Below are positions 1 to 6,114 of a stretch of DNA of 8,082 nt, in pieces (position 1 is the stretch's first letter; every line of letters begins with the position of its first letter). The stretch is from Deltaproteobacteria bacterium. GTDB lineage: Bacteria > Desulfobacterota > GWC2-55-46 > S146-73. Under the pieces are notes generated by a model, which was not told where the DNA came from, made no database searches, and saw nothing but the letters and a program-made list of their open reading frames with translations. The stretch covers positions 1 through 8,082 of the forward strand of contig WGFF01000133.1 in assembly GCA_015492355.1 (NCBI GenBank), written 5' to 3'. Made by a program: the position numbers and the translations under genes.

Positions 1-42
1 CCATGATGATGACTGCTCTTCTATCTTTACACTGTCACTCAT
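1..42 (-). CDS. nuoI: NADH-quinone oxidoreductase subunit I, N-terminal fragment
   Basis: This is a partial frame running off the left edge. It reads MSDSVKIEEQSSSW, 14 codons without a stop. Its ATG overlaps the nuoH stop codon in an ATGA arrangement of four shared bases, which is typical of translationally coupled genes. There is no strong ribosome binding site upstream, which fits coupling to nuoH. The visible residues are too few to show the two [4Fe-4S] ferredoxin motifs of NuoI. The identification rests on gene order, since nuoI follows nuoH in most bacterial nuo operons. If correct, the protein would be the peripheral-arm subunit passing electrons from NuoG towards the quinone site at NuoD/NuoH. 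Confidence 0.6.
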   Translation of the reverse strand, partial: MSDSVKIEEQSSSW

Positions 43-1049
43 ATCACAATAAGCCCGGTTACGAGAACGTTTACAAGTGAAATCGGTATCAAGACCTTCC
101 ACCCTATGGACATGAGCTGATCGTATCTGTACCTGGGCAGGGTAAACCTTATCCACATGAAGATGTATATGAATATACTCACCTTGAGTATGAACCAGAG
201 TATGGGTGGAATGAAGGTAAGACCAAAGGGCGCATTCCATCCACCGAAAAAGAGTATAACCGCAAGCACAGACACAGTGACCATTGCGATATACTCTGCA
301 AGCATGAAGAAGGCAAACCTCATACCGCTATACTCCACGTGGAATCCCGCAGCCAGTGTGCCCTCGTCCTCAGGTAGATCGAAGGGTATACGGTTTATCT
401 CCGCAAGGGCGGATATGAAGAAGATAAAGAACCATACAGGACCCACGGGGAGATAAAAAAAGTTCCAGTTGAATATACTGCCTGACTGTGTCCTCACAAT
501 GTCAACGAGGCTCAGGGAATTTGCCATCATCACAACACCTATGCATGCAAAGCTCAGGGCTACCTCGTAGCTTATCATCTGTGCGGATGACCTCAGTCCG
601 CCGAGAAGGGCGTACTTGCTGTTGGATGCCCATCCACCGAATATAATCCCGTAGATACCGAGACCAGATACAGCGAGTATGTAGAGTATGGCTACGTTCA
701 TGTCTGTTATATAAAGTGTAACCTCCCTGTCTATGAAGGGTATCCTCCAGCTCTCGCCAAATGGTATGGCAACGAATACCACAAAGGCAGGGACCATCGT
801 CATTATGGGTGCTATCCTGTATAGCCACCTGTCTGCCTTTGCGGGTACTATGTCCTCCTTCATGAGGAGCTTTATCATATCCGCAAACGGCTGGAGTACA
901 CCGTGGGGACCGACCCTGAACGGACCGAGCCTTACCTGTATGTGCCCGGCAATCTTTCTTTCGAGCCACGTAAGCGGTAAGGGCAGGGTAAAGAGTATCA
1001 TCCCCACCACAACCACCTTTATCAGGATTATAACTACCTCGACCATCAT
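39..1049 (-). CDS. nuoH: NADH-quinone oxidoreductase subunit H (membrane arm, quinone site)
   Basis: NuoH is the membrane subunit of complex I that forms the quinone entry channel with NuoD and NuoB and links it to the proton-pumping arm. The 336-residue product has the usual family length and about eight hydrophobic helices. Family signatures are visible: LERKIAGHIQVRLGP at about 29-43, GVLQPFADMIKLLMKED at 50-66, and the acidic loop beginning NRIPFDLPEDEG at about 219-230, followed by HVEYSGMRFAFFMLAEY. In that loop the usual third glutamate (commonly PEAExEL) is Thr231 here. Two ATG codons stand in tandem (1049 and 1046). AAAGGA at 1061-1056 lies 6 and 9 bases upstream of them, so either could be used. 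The gene ends in a 4-bp overlap with nuoI. A 113-bp spacer separates it from the preceding cNMP-binding gene. Confidence 0.97.
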   Translation of the reverse strand: MMVEVVIILIKVVVVGMILFTLPLPLTWLERKIAGHIQVRLGPFRVGPHGVLQPFADMIKLLMKEDIVPAKADRWLYRIAPIMTMVPAFVVFVAIPFGESWRIPFIDREVTLYITDMNVAILYILAVSGLGIYGIIFGGWASNSKYALLGGLRSSAQMISYEVALSFACIGVVMMANSLSLVDIVRTQSGSIFNWNFFYLPVGPVWFFIFFISALAEINRIPFDLPEDEGTLAAGFHVEYSGMRFAFFMLAEYIAMVTVSVLAVILFFGGWNAPFGLTFIPPILWFILKVSIFIYIFMWIRFTLPRYRYDQLMSIGWKVLIPISLVNVLVTGLIVI

Positions 1050-1052
1050 CCT

Positions 1053-1133
1053 CTATCCTTTGAAAATAACCACTCTGAAAAAAGCCCCCTCAAACAGTCC
1101 TTCTACACCCTTCGGGGAGACCTCGACTACCAT
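1053..1133 (-). CDS. Possible 26-aa small ORF between cNMP-binding gene and nuoH
   Basis: A short minus-strand frame starts at ATG 1133 and ends at TAG 1055-1053, three bases before the first nuoH ATG. It ends FEGAFFRVVIFKG. The same frame stays open upstream into the end of the cNMP-binding gene, where a GTG at 1181 would give 42 residues. No ribosome binding site is placed before either start. It resembles no family I recognise. Its stop could couple translation to nuoH, and the nuoH Shine-Dalgarno lies inside its last codons. It may equally be chance, since the spacer is short and open frames of this size are common. I report it because it occupies most of the spacer. Confidence 0.15.
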   Translation of the reverse strand: MVVEVSPKGVEGLFEGAFFRVVIFKG

Positions 1134-1162
1134 GTATCGCTGTAAGCAGGGATTTTGAGCCC

Positions 1163-1633
1163 CTATCTCCTCCTGCCCCACATGTAGTTTATCATCTCTG
1201 TGTATCTTATATTCATTCCACGCACTATGGAATGGATGGTAAAGACGATGTTCTTGAGGAGCTTGTATATAATCCTGGGATTCCCGTCCACGAGGGTCTC
1301 GAAGTCGGATTTTTCGATAACATAGGTCTCAAGGTCTGTAAGTGCCACTATGGTTGCAGACCTTGGCCTGCCATCGAGAAAGCTCATCTCCCCGAATATC
1401 TCCCCATCCTTCATGACGGTGAGGGTGTAGAGTTCCCCGTCCGGACCTGTCTTGCACGCCTTTACCTCTCCCTTCCTTATGATGTAGAGGGACTGTCCAT
1501 CCTCCGATTCCCTGAAGATGGTCTCACCCACACGAAAATCTTTTCTCCTGACTATCCTGGCAAGGGTTGCGAGCTCACCTTCTGAAAGGTCTGAAAAAAA
1601 CGGTATATCCCTCAAAACCTTTGGATCGACCAT
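1163..1633 (-). CDS. Stand-alone cyclic nucleotide-binding domain protein
   Basis: This 156-residue protein consists of one cNMP-binding (CRP/PKA-type) beta-barrel domain with short flanking helices. The N-terminal helix (VLRDIPFFSDLSEGELATLA, 7-26) is the usual domain opening. The phosphate-binding cassette lies at about 77-93 and keeps its key residues Gly81, Glu82, Arg91, Ser92 and Ala93, so it should still bind a cyclic nucleotide; which one cannot be told. The C-terminal helix is basic (ending MWGRRR). There is no helix-turn-helix domain, so it is not a complete CRP/FNR transcription factor despite likely mis-annotation as one. No kinase, channel or signal-peptide region is present, so it is probably a soluble sensor acting through protein contacts. 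GGAGGTG at 1645-1639 sits 7 bases before the ATG, the strongest ribosome binding site in the window. It lies between the NADH-module genes (nuoEFG) and the membrane-arm genes (nuoH onwards). Confidence 0.93.
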   Translation of the reverse strand: MVDPKVLRDIPFFSDLSEGELATLARIVRRKDFRVGETIFRESEDGQSLYIIRKGEVKACKTGPDGELYTLTVMKDGEIFGEMSFLDGRPRSATIVALTDLETYVIEKSDFETLVDGNPRIIYKLLKNIVFTIHSIVRGMNIRYTEMINYMWGRRR

Positions 1634-1638
1634 GACCC

Positions 1639-1645
1639 CACCTCC
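1639..1645 (-). promoter_or_regulatory. Ribosome binding site of the cNMP-binding gene
   Basis: GGAGGTG on the minus strand, with 7 bases between GGAGG and the ATG, fixes the start at 1633. It is much stronger than the sites before nuoD, nuoE or nuoG, which suggests independent, efficient translation of this small gene. Confidence 0.8.
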
Positions 1646-1646
1646 A

Positions 1647-1663
1647 CCCCTATCTCACAGGGG
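1647..1663 (-). other. Small hairpin immediately upstream of cNMP-gene RBS
   Basis: CCCCT (1663-1659) and AGGGG (1651-1647) form a perfect 5-bp stem with a 7-base loop, ending one base before the GGAGGTG ribosome binding site. Upstream on the minus strand is a run of seven T after a poorly paired segment. That run is not a convincing terminator of nuoG. The hairpin could keep the ribosome binding site exposed or be chance. Confidence 0.3.
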
Positions 1664-1713
1664 CAACCTTGGATAAAAAAACACCCATACAACCGAGTCT
1701 CTCTTCTTTATAA

Positions 1714-4194
1714 TCAAGAGGGCTTTTGAATACTGACCCTCGCAACCTTCTCGCCCCTTTTAAGAAACCTGTTCACAGGGGTATCCTCAAAATTTTCGGG
1801 CACGAACACAACACCCCTGAGACCATCCTTCCTTATCCTCACCTTCACAAAGGCCTCATAACCCCTTCCCCTCACCCTTACCTTCTCACCCTCTGAGACA
1901 CCGAGCGATTCTGCATCCTCCCTGTTCATCTCCACAATACCCTCCCCGAGGAGACCACAGAGTATATCCGACCTCAGGGAAAAGGTACCAGAATGGAATA
2001 GATGATTACCTGTTATGAGCACAAAGGGATATTCCCTGTCCTCGCCGTACACCACCTTGCTGAACGGTGGTTCTTCCCTCCTGAATACCGCACCACTGCC
2101 TTTAACAAGGGAGACCTGAGAGGGTTCGTCCCTGAGTTCCACATCCCTGTACATATCAATGGTCTCCTTGATCGTGTCGAATACCTCCTTACTTTCTGTA
2201 CGGTCAAAAGCCCCACCGAGTATGGCAGAGAGGATGGATATTATCTCAAGGTCTGTCTTTGCCTCTCCTGGTGGTGGAAGGAGTTTTGAGATTGCCTGCA
2301 CCCTGCCTTCCTGATTGGTAAAGGTACCGTCCTTCTCTGCAAAGACAGCCGATGGAAGCACCACATCCGCAAACCTGGCTGTCCTGGTAAGGAATGCATC
2401 CTGAACCACAACAAACCCTGCCTTTGAAAGGGCACTTTCTACGAACTCCCCGTCAGGATAGGCGCTTACCAGGTCCTCACCCACTATATAGAGGGCATCT
2501 ATCTCTCCCTTTACCACACCCTCGAGTATACCATCACATCCAAGCCCCCTCCTTTCGACCCCCCTGTATCCAGGACCGAACCCTGGATGTACACCCATGT
2601 CCCATGCACCCCTCTGATTGCACCTGTCAAGGAGGGGCATTATGAAGAGAGCCTTTTTGAGTCTTTCGAGAACAGTCCTCAGAAGATGGAGTCCCCTGAG
2701 CGAGGAGAACCTCAAAAGGGAAGTCCCTGCAAATATGCCTATGGAGTTAGAACCGACCAAGACCTTTGCGCAAGCCCTGAGGTCATCCTCTGCCACACCT
2801 GCCTGTTCGATAAACCCTTCTTTCGATAGATCACCGAGGAGTGCCTTTCCATCCTGTAGCCCGGACTCTTCTGTCAGGATACATGCCAGCGCAATGAGCA
2901 GGGAGTCCTCGCATCCAGCCCCGTGCCTTAAAAGTATCCCTGCAGAGGCATCGAGCTTCATCGCCCGTGGAGAGCCTATTATGATGTTCATCCTCCTTTC
3001 GGAGGAGATACGCCTTATCGTATAGTCCACAACCGGGTTCTCCTCAGAGACCTGCCCACCGATAATAAATACCGTATCCGCCCCCACACAGTCGAATAGA
3101 GATGTGCCACCCTCTGGTATACCTGTTACTGATACGAATGCCTCCACCGTGGTATCGTTCCATCTCGGATCGGAATCTATGTTGGGGCTCTTGAGCACCT
3201 CTCTTACGAACCTCTGGAACAAAAAGAGCTCCTCGTTTGTAAGCCTTGGTGATGCTATGGCACCTATACGCTCCCCCTGTAGGGTACCGAGCCTTTCTTT
3301 TATCATCTCCATGGCATCGTGCCAGGTCACGGGCTCGAACCTTCCGTTCCTCTTTACAAGCGGGGTTTTAAGCCTCTCTTTACTGTTCACAAAATCGTAT
3401 CCGAACCTTCCCCTTGCACACAGGGTTATACCGTTTACACCCACCTCGTGCATGGCAACCGCCCTCAATACCACCCCATCCCTTTCCTGTATGGAGAACC
3501 TGCAACCTGTCCCGCAGTAGGGACATATACTCATTGCACGTGTAAGGTCCCAGGGTCTTGCCTTGTACCTGTAGGGACGCCTCATAAAACATCCTACAGG
3601 ACATACCTCTATGCAGTTGCCATCGTGGTCGCAGTCGAGCTGTTGTCTGAGGAAACTCGTCTCCTCCTGTTTATGTCCCCTGCCTATGGCACCGAGAACA
3701 CCCACACCCACCACTTCTCTACACACCCTCACACATCTCATGCACTGCACACACCTGTTGGAGTTCTTTACAATCACAGGACTGAGCACATAGTCCCTGT
3801 CATGGAATCTGTTCTTTACCTCCTGGAATCTCCCCTTTCTCGGACCATACTTGTAGACCATGTCCTGGAGCTCGCACTCACCACCCTTGTCACAGACAGG
3901 GCAATCCAGGGCATGGTTACTCAGGAGGAACTCAAGCATCGCCTCCCTTGCAGACACCACACTCGGCGAATCGGTCCATATGTTCATTCCATGCATGACC
4001 GGGGTGACACACGATGGCTGGAGCTTCCTCTGACCCTCTATCTCCACGAGACACATCCTGCAGGAACCGAGCCTTGAGAGTTCAGCTTGATAGCAGAAGG
4101 TGGGTATCTCAAAACCCGCCTGCCTTGCTGCATCGAGTATGAGAGTGCCGTCCTCTACGGTTATCTCTTTTCCGTTTATAGTTACAGTTGCCAT
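1714..4194 (-). CDS. nuoG: NADH-quinone oxidoreductase subunit G, formate dehydrogenase-like
   Basis: NuoG is the large Fe-S subunit of the NADH module and relays electrons from NuoF to NuoI. Visible in order: a [2Fe-2S] ferredoxin domain (Cys34, 45, 48, 62; N1b); the His-ligated cluster (His94, Cys98, 101, 107; N5); a ferredoxin-like domain with Cys148, 151, 154 and Cys198 (N4); a molybdopterin-type Fe-S domain with Cys224, 227, 231, 259 (N7); a molybdopterin-oxidoreductase core; and a molybdopterin-dinucleotide-binding fold at about 721-826. The CPYCGTGC motif and the retained C-terminal fold make it strongly formate-dehydrogenase-like. The catalytic Sec/Cys-His pair appears replaced by Asn346-Asp347 and the active-site Lys by Arg261, so formate oxidation is unlikely. 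Cys188, Asp191 and Cys194 form an extra CxxDxxC motif before Cys198-Pro. At 826 residues it lies between Thermus Nqo3 and E. coli NuoG. The start is set by the ferredoxin N-terminus; no well-placed ribosome binding site exists. Confidence 0.96.
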   Translation of the reverse strand: MATVTINGKEITVEDGTLILDAARQAGFEIPTFCYQAELSRLGSCRMCLVEIEGQRKLQPSCVTPVMHGMNIWTDSPSVVSAREAMLEFLLSNHALDCPVCDKGGECELQDMVYKYGPRKGRFQEVKNRFHDRDYVLSPVIVKNSNRCVQCMRCVRVCREVVGVGVLGAIGRGHKQEETSFLRQQLDCDHDGNCIEVCPVGCFMRRPYRYKARPWDLTRAMSICPYCGTGCRFSIQERDGVVLRAVAMHEVGVNGITLCARGRFGYDFVNSKERLKTPLVKRNGRFEPVTWHDAMEMIKERLGTLQGERIGAIASPRLTNEELFLFQRFVREVLKSPNIDSDPRWNDTTVEAFVSVTGIPEGGTSLFDCVGADTVFIIGGQVSEENPVVDYTIRRISSERRMNIIIGSPRAMKLDASAGILLRHGAGCEDSLLIALACILTEESGLQDGKALLGDLSKEGFIEQAGVAEDDLRACAKVLVGSNSIGIFAGTSLLRFSSLRGLHLLRTVLERLKKALFIMPLLDRCNQRGAWDMGVHPGFGPGYRGVERRGLGCDGILEGVVKGEIDALYIVGEDLVSAYPDGEFVESALSKAGFVVVQDAFLTRTARFADVVLPSAVFAEKDGTFTNQEGRVQAISKLLPPPGEAKTDLEIISILSAILGGAFDRTESKEVFDTIKETIDMYRDVELRDEPSQVSLVKGSGAVFRREEPPFSKVVYGEDREYPFVLITGNHLFHSGTFSLRSDILCGLLGEGIVEMNREDAESLGVSEGEKVRVRGRGYEAFVKVRIRKDGLRGVVFVPENFEDTPVNRFLKRGEKVARVSIQKPS

Positions 4195-4197
4195 AGC

Positions 4198-4217
4198 AGG
4201 GGAAGGTACCTTCCCCT
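4198..4217. repeat. Perfect 20-bp palindrome just upstream of nuoG
   Basis: AGGGGAAGGT followed by ACCTTCCCCT is identical on both strands, centred at 4207.5 and ending 3 bases before the nuoG ATG. In mRNA it could fold as an 8-bp stem with a GTAC loop, burying the only purine-rich ribosome-binding-like sequence (GGGGAAGG). As DNA it has the symmetry of a dimeric repressor site, but its place inside an operon favours an RNA role. The function is unknown. Confidence 0.75.
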
Positions 4218-4267
4218 TAACACCCCCTTTCAGAAGATTCTATACCTGATCTCTTTCCGCAGGGGAG

Positions 4268-5524
4268 TCATACCATACATCTTTTGTTCTCCACATGGTA
4301 GACAAACTCGTCCCTGAAGTGCTTGAGCACCCCTCTCAACGCCATTACAGCCCCATCCCCGAGGGGACAGAAGGTCCTGCCGAATATGTTGGAACATAGG
4401 CTTTCGAGTAGTTCCACATCCCCTGTCCTTCCCTCTCCGTACTCTATCCTCTTGAGTATCTTGGTCAGCCATATAGTACCTTCTCTGCACGGTGTGCATT
4501 TACCGCAGGATTCATGGCTGAAGAACCTGAGGATTATGTATGCAACCTTCACCATACAGGTGGTCTCATCCATCACTATCACCGCACCTGAGCCGAGCAT
4601 ACTCTTTTTGGCGGCAAGGGAGTCGAAATCCAACGGGGTATCCACCTCGTCCGCAGAGAGCATGGGGGCACTCACACCACCCGGTATGACCGCCTTAAGC
4701 CTCCTGTCATCCCTTATACCCCCACAGTGCTCATATATGAGTTCCCTTGCGGACGTGCCCATGGGAAGCTCATAGAGTCCAGGTCTCTTCACATGCCCGC
4801 TCACACAGTATATCTTGGGTCCAGGACTCTTCTCAGGTCCTATGGAGGCGAACCATTTGGGACCCTTAAGGACAATGGCTGGAAGACAGGAGAGGGTCTC
4901 CACGTTGTTTATAACTGTGGGCTTACCATAGAGCCCGGATATGGCGGGGAAGGGTGGTTTTATCCTCGGCTGACCCCTGTATCCCTCGATAGACTCAAGG
5001 AGTGCGGTCTCCTCACCACATATGTATGCACCCCATCCCCTGTGGACATGGATATCGAGGGAGAAGTCAGACCCAAAGATATTCCTTCCAAGGTATCCCC
5101 TCTCATATGCCTCCTTTATGGCTTCTTCGAGCCTCCTTGCACCGAAGGCGAACTCACCCCTTATGTAGATATAGGCGGTGTTCGCACCTATGGCGTAGCT
5201 TGCTATCATCATCCCCTCAAGAAGGAGATGTGGATCGTTGTCTATAATACCCCTGTCCTTGAAGGTACCGGGCTCTCCCTCGTCCGCATTACAGCACAGA
5301 AACTTCGGCACCGTTGGGTCCTTGGGTATAAAACTCCATTTGAGCCCTGTTGAAAATCCCGCACCCCCTCTGCCCCTCAAGCCCGAATCCTTCACCATCT
5401 GGATTATAGTATCGGGTGTATGCCTGAGGGCTTCCTGTATAGCCCTGTAGCCACCTCCCTGGATGTATGTGTCTATCTTATGGGAGTTGGGCTTGCCAAG
5501 GTTTTTAAGCAGTACCTTCTCCAC
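4268..5524 (-). CDS. nuoF: NADH-quinone oxidoreductase subunit F (NADH/FMN-binding)
   Basis: NuoF is the entry point of complex I: it binds NADH, transfers hydride to FMN and passes electrons to cluster N3. The 418-residue protein shows the NADH-binding glycine-rich loop GRGGAGFSTGLKW at 51-63, the FMN motif CNADEGEPGTFKDR at 78-91, the GAYICGEETAL segment at about 165-175, and N3 ligands Cys340, Cys343, Cys346 (SCGKCTPC) and Cys386 (TFCPLGD). It has neither the N-terminal thioredoxin-like domain nor the C-terminal ferredoxin domain found in HoxF/HydB-type diaphorases, so it is an ordinary complex I NuoF of usual length. The start is GTG at 5524, whose first G is also the last base of the nuoE TAG stop. 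A GGGG tract upstream, in the last nuoE codons, can serve as ribosome binding site. Tight coupling with nuoE suits the obligate NuoE-NuoF pairing. Confidence 0.97.
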   Translation of the reverse strand: MEKVLLKNLGKPNSHKIDTYIQGGGYRAIQEALRHTPDTIIQMVKDSGLRGRGGAGFSTGLKWSFIPKDPTVPKFLCCNADEGEPGTFKDRGIIDNDPHLLLEGMMIASYAIGANTAYIYIRGEFAFGARRLEEAIKEAYERGYLGRNIFGSDFSLDIHVHRGWGAYICGEETALLESIEGYRGQPRIKPPFPAISGLYGKPTVINNVETLSCLPAIVLKGPKWFASIGPEKSPGPKIYCVSGHVKRPGLYELPMGTSARELIYEHCGGIRDDRRLKAVIPGGVSAPMLSADEVDTPLDFDSLAAKKSMLGSGAVIVMDETTCMVKVAYIILRFFSHESCGKCTPCREGTIWLTKILKRIEYGEGRTGDVELLESLCSNIFGRTFCPLGDGAVMALRGVLKHFRDEFVYHVENKRCMV

Positions 5525-5988
5525 TACTCAAGCCCCTTGAGTATCTCCTCTATCCTCTCCTCTGTCAGGTTCTCGTAGTAGGTATCGTTTATCTGCATCA
5601 TGGGTGCAGTGCCGCACGAGCCGAGGCATTCCACCGTGGAAAGGGTGAACTTCCCATCCTGTGTGGTCTCTCCTACCTTTATATTAAGGAGCCTCTCCAT
5701 GTAACTTATAAGATGCTCCGCCCCGAGAAGGGAACAGGATATATTCCTGCACACCTGTATGTGATACCTTCCTACAGGCTGTATGTTGTACATAGTATAG
5801 AAGGCTGTAACCTCGTTTACACTGACAGGTCTCATGCCCAGCATACACGCTATCTCTTCCATGTCCTCCTTCTCTATGTAGCCCTTCTCCCTCTGTACAA
5901 TCCTGAGGGCTTCCATCACCGCAGACCTCTTTGTGGAATACCTCTTCTCAACCGCTCTTATCTCTTCTCTTAACCTCTCGGGAAGCAT
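5524..5988 (-). CDS. nuoE: NADH-quinone oxidoreductase subunit E ([2Fe-2S] N1a)
   Basis: NuoE is the 24-kDa-type thioredoxin-fold subunit that pairs with NuoF and carries the off-pathway [2Fe-2S] cluster N1a. The 154-residue product has the N-terminal helical bundle (about 1-70, with EVTAFYTMYN at 59-68) and the thioredoxin-like half with ligands Cys80, Cys85, Cys121 and Cys125. The C-x4-C and C-x3-C spacing matches the family. It shares one base with nuoF downstream. Upstream there is no well-placed Shine-Dalgarno: the nearest AAGG is about 15 bases from the ATG and lies in the arm of a hairpin (6001-6028), so translation may be structure-dependent. Confidence 0.96.
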   Translation of the reverse strand: MLPERLREEIRAVEKRYSTKRSAVMEALRIVQREKGYIEKEDMEEIACMLGMRPVSVNEVTAFYTMYNIQPVGRYHIQVCRNISCSLLGAEHLISYMERLLNIKVGETTQDGKFTLSTVECLGSCGTAPMMQINDTYYENLTEERIEEILKGLE

Positions 5989-6000
5989 TCAGACAGGGTG

Positions 6001-6028
6001 GAACCTTTTTACAAGACAGGAAAGGTTC
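6001..6028 (-). other. Hairpin in the nuoE leader
   Basis: In the transcript, GAACCTTT (6028-6021) and AAAGGTTC (6008-6001) form a perfect 8-bp stem with a 12-base loop. The downstream arm carries the only AAGG that could serve nuoE, so folding would hide it. A 7-base direct repeat (CCTGTCT on the minus strand) sits in the loop at 6020-6014 and again at 5997-5991. No T-run follows, so this is not a standard terminator. Confidence 0.55.
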
Positions 6029-6066
6029 TCCCCTTCACCCCCTTTTCCTGTAATCTTATCCTTACA

Positions 6067-6114
6067 AAGGGCATGGCAAGCCCCCTCCCTCTATGGAGCC
6101 CTTTCCATGCCCTT
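6067..6114 (-). other. Long intercistronic inverted repeat at the nuoD stop
   Basis: AAGGGCATGG (6114-6105, including the last two bases of the nuoD TAA) and CCATGCCCTT (6076-6067) are perfect 10-bp arms around a 28-base loop. The loop can itself pair CTCC with GGAG. No poly-U tract follows, so a rho-independent terminator is unlikely. The likely role is mRNA processing or 3'-end protection of the nuoD segment, or attenuation before nuoEFG. This is inference from structure alone. Confidence 0.65.

Noticed and set aside
1080..1120. GGGGGC followed by six T before nuoH as a terminator
   Set aside because: The matching CCCC arm is more than 20 bases away and only four pairs form, so no stable hairpin is evident.
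1163..1633. Calling the cNMP-binding gene a CRP/FNR transcription factor
   Set aside because: At 156 residues it ends soon after the nucleotide-binding domain, with no room for a helix-turn-helix domain. The downstream frames do not restore one.
1675..1699. Possible rho-independent terminator after nuoG (GGGTG followed by seven T on the minus strand)
   Set aside because: The preceding segment can form only about 4 bp with a wobble pair, too weak for a terminator, and operon genes continue downstream.
3319..4077. 252-codon plus-strand open frame, and other long plus-strand frames opposite nuoG, nuoF and nuoD
   Set aside because: They lie exactly antisense to well-supported nuo genes, have no recognisable domains or ribosome binding sites, and arise from codon bias in the real genes.
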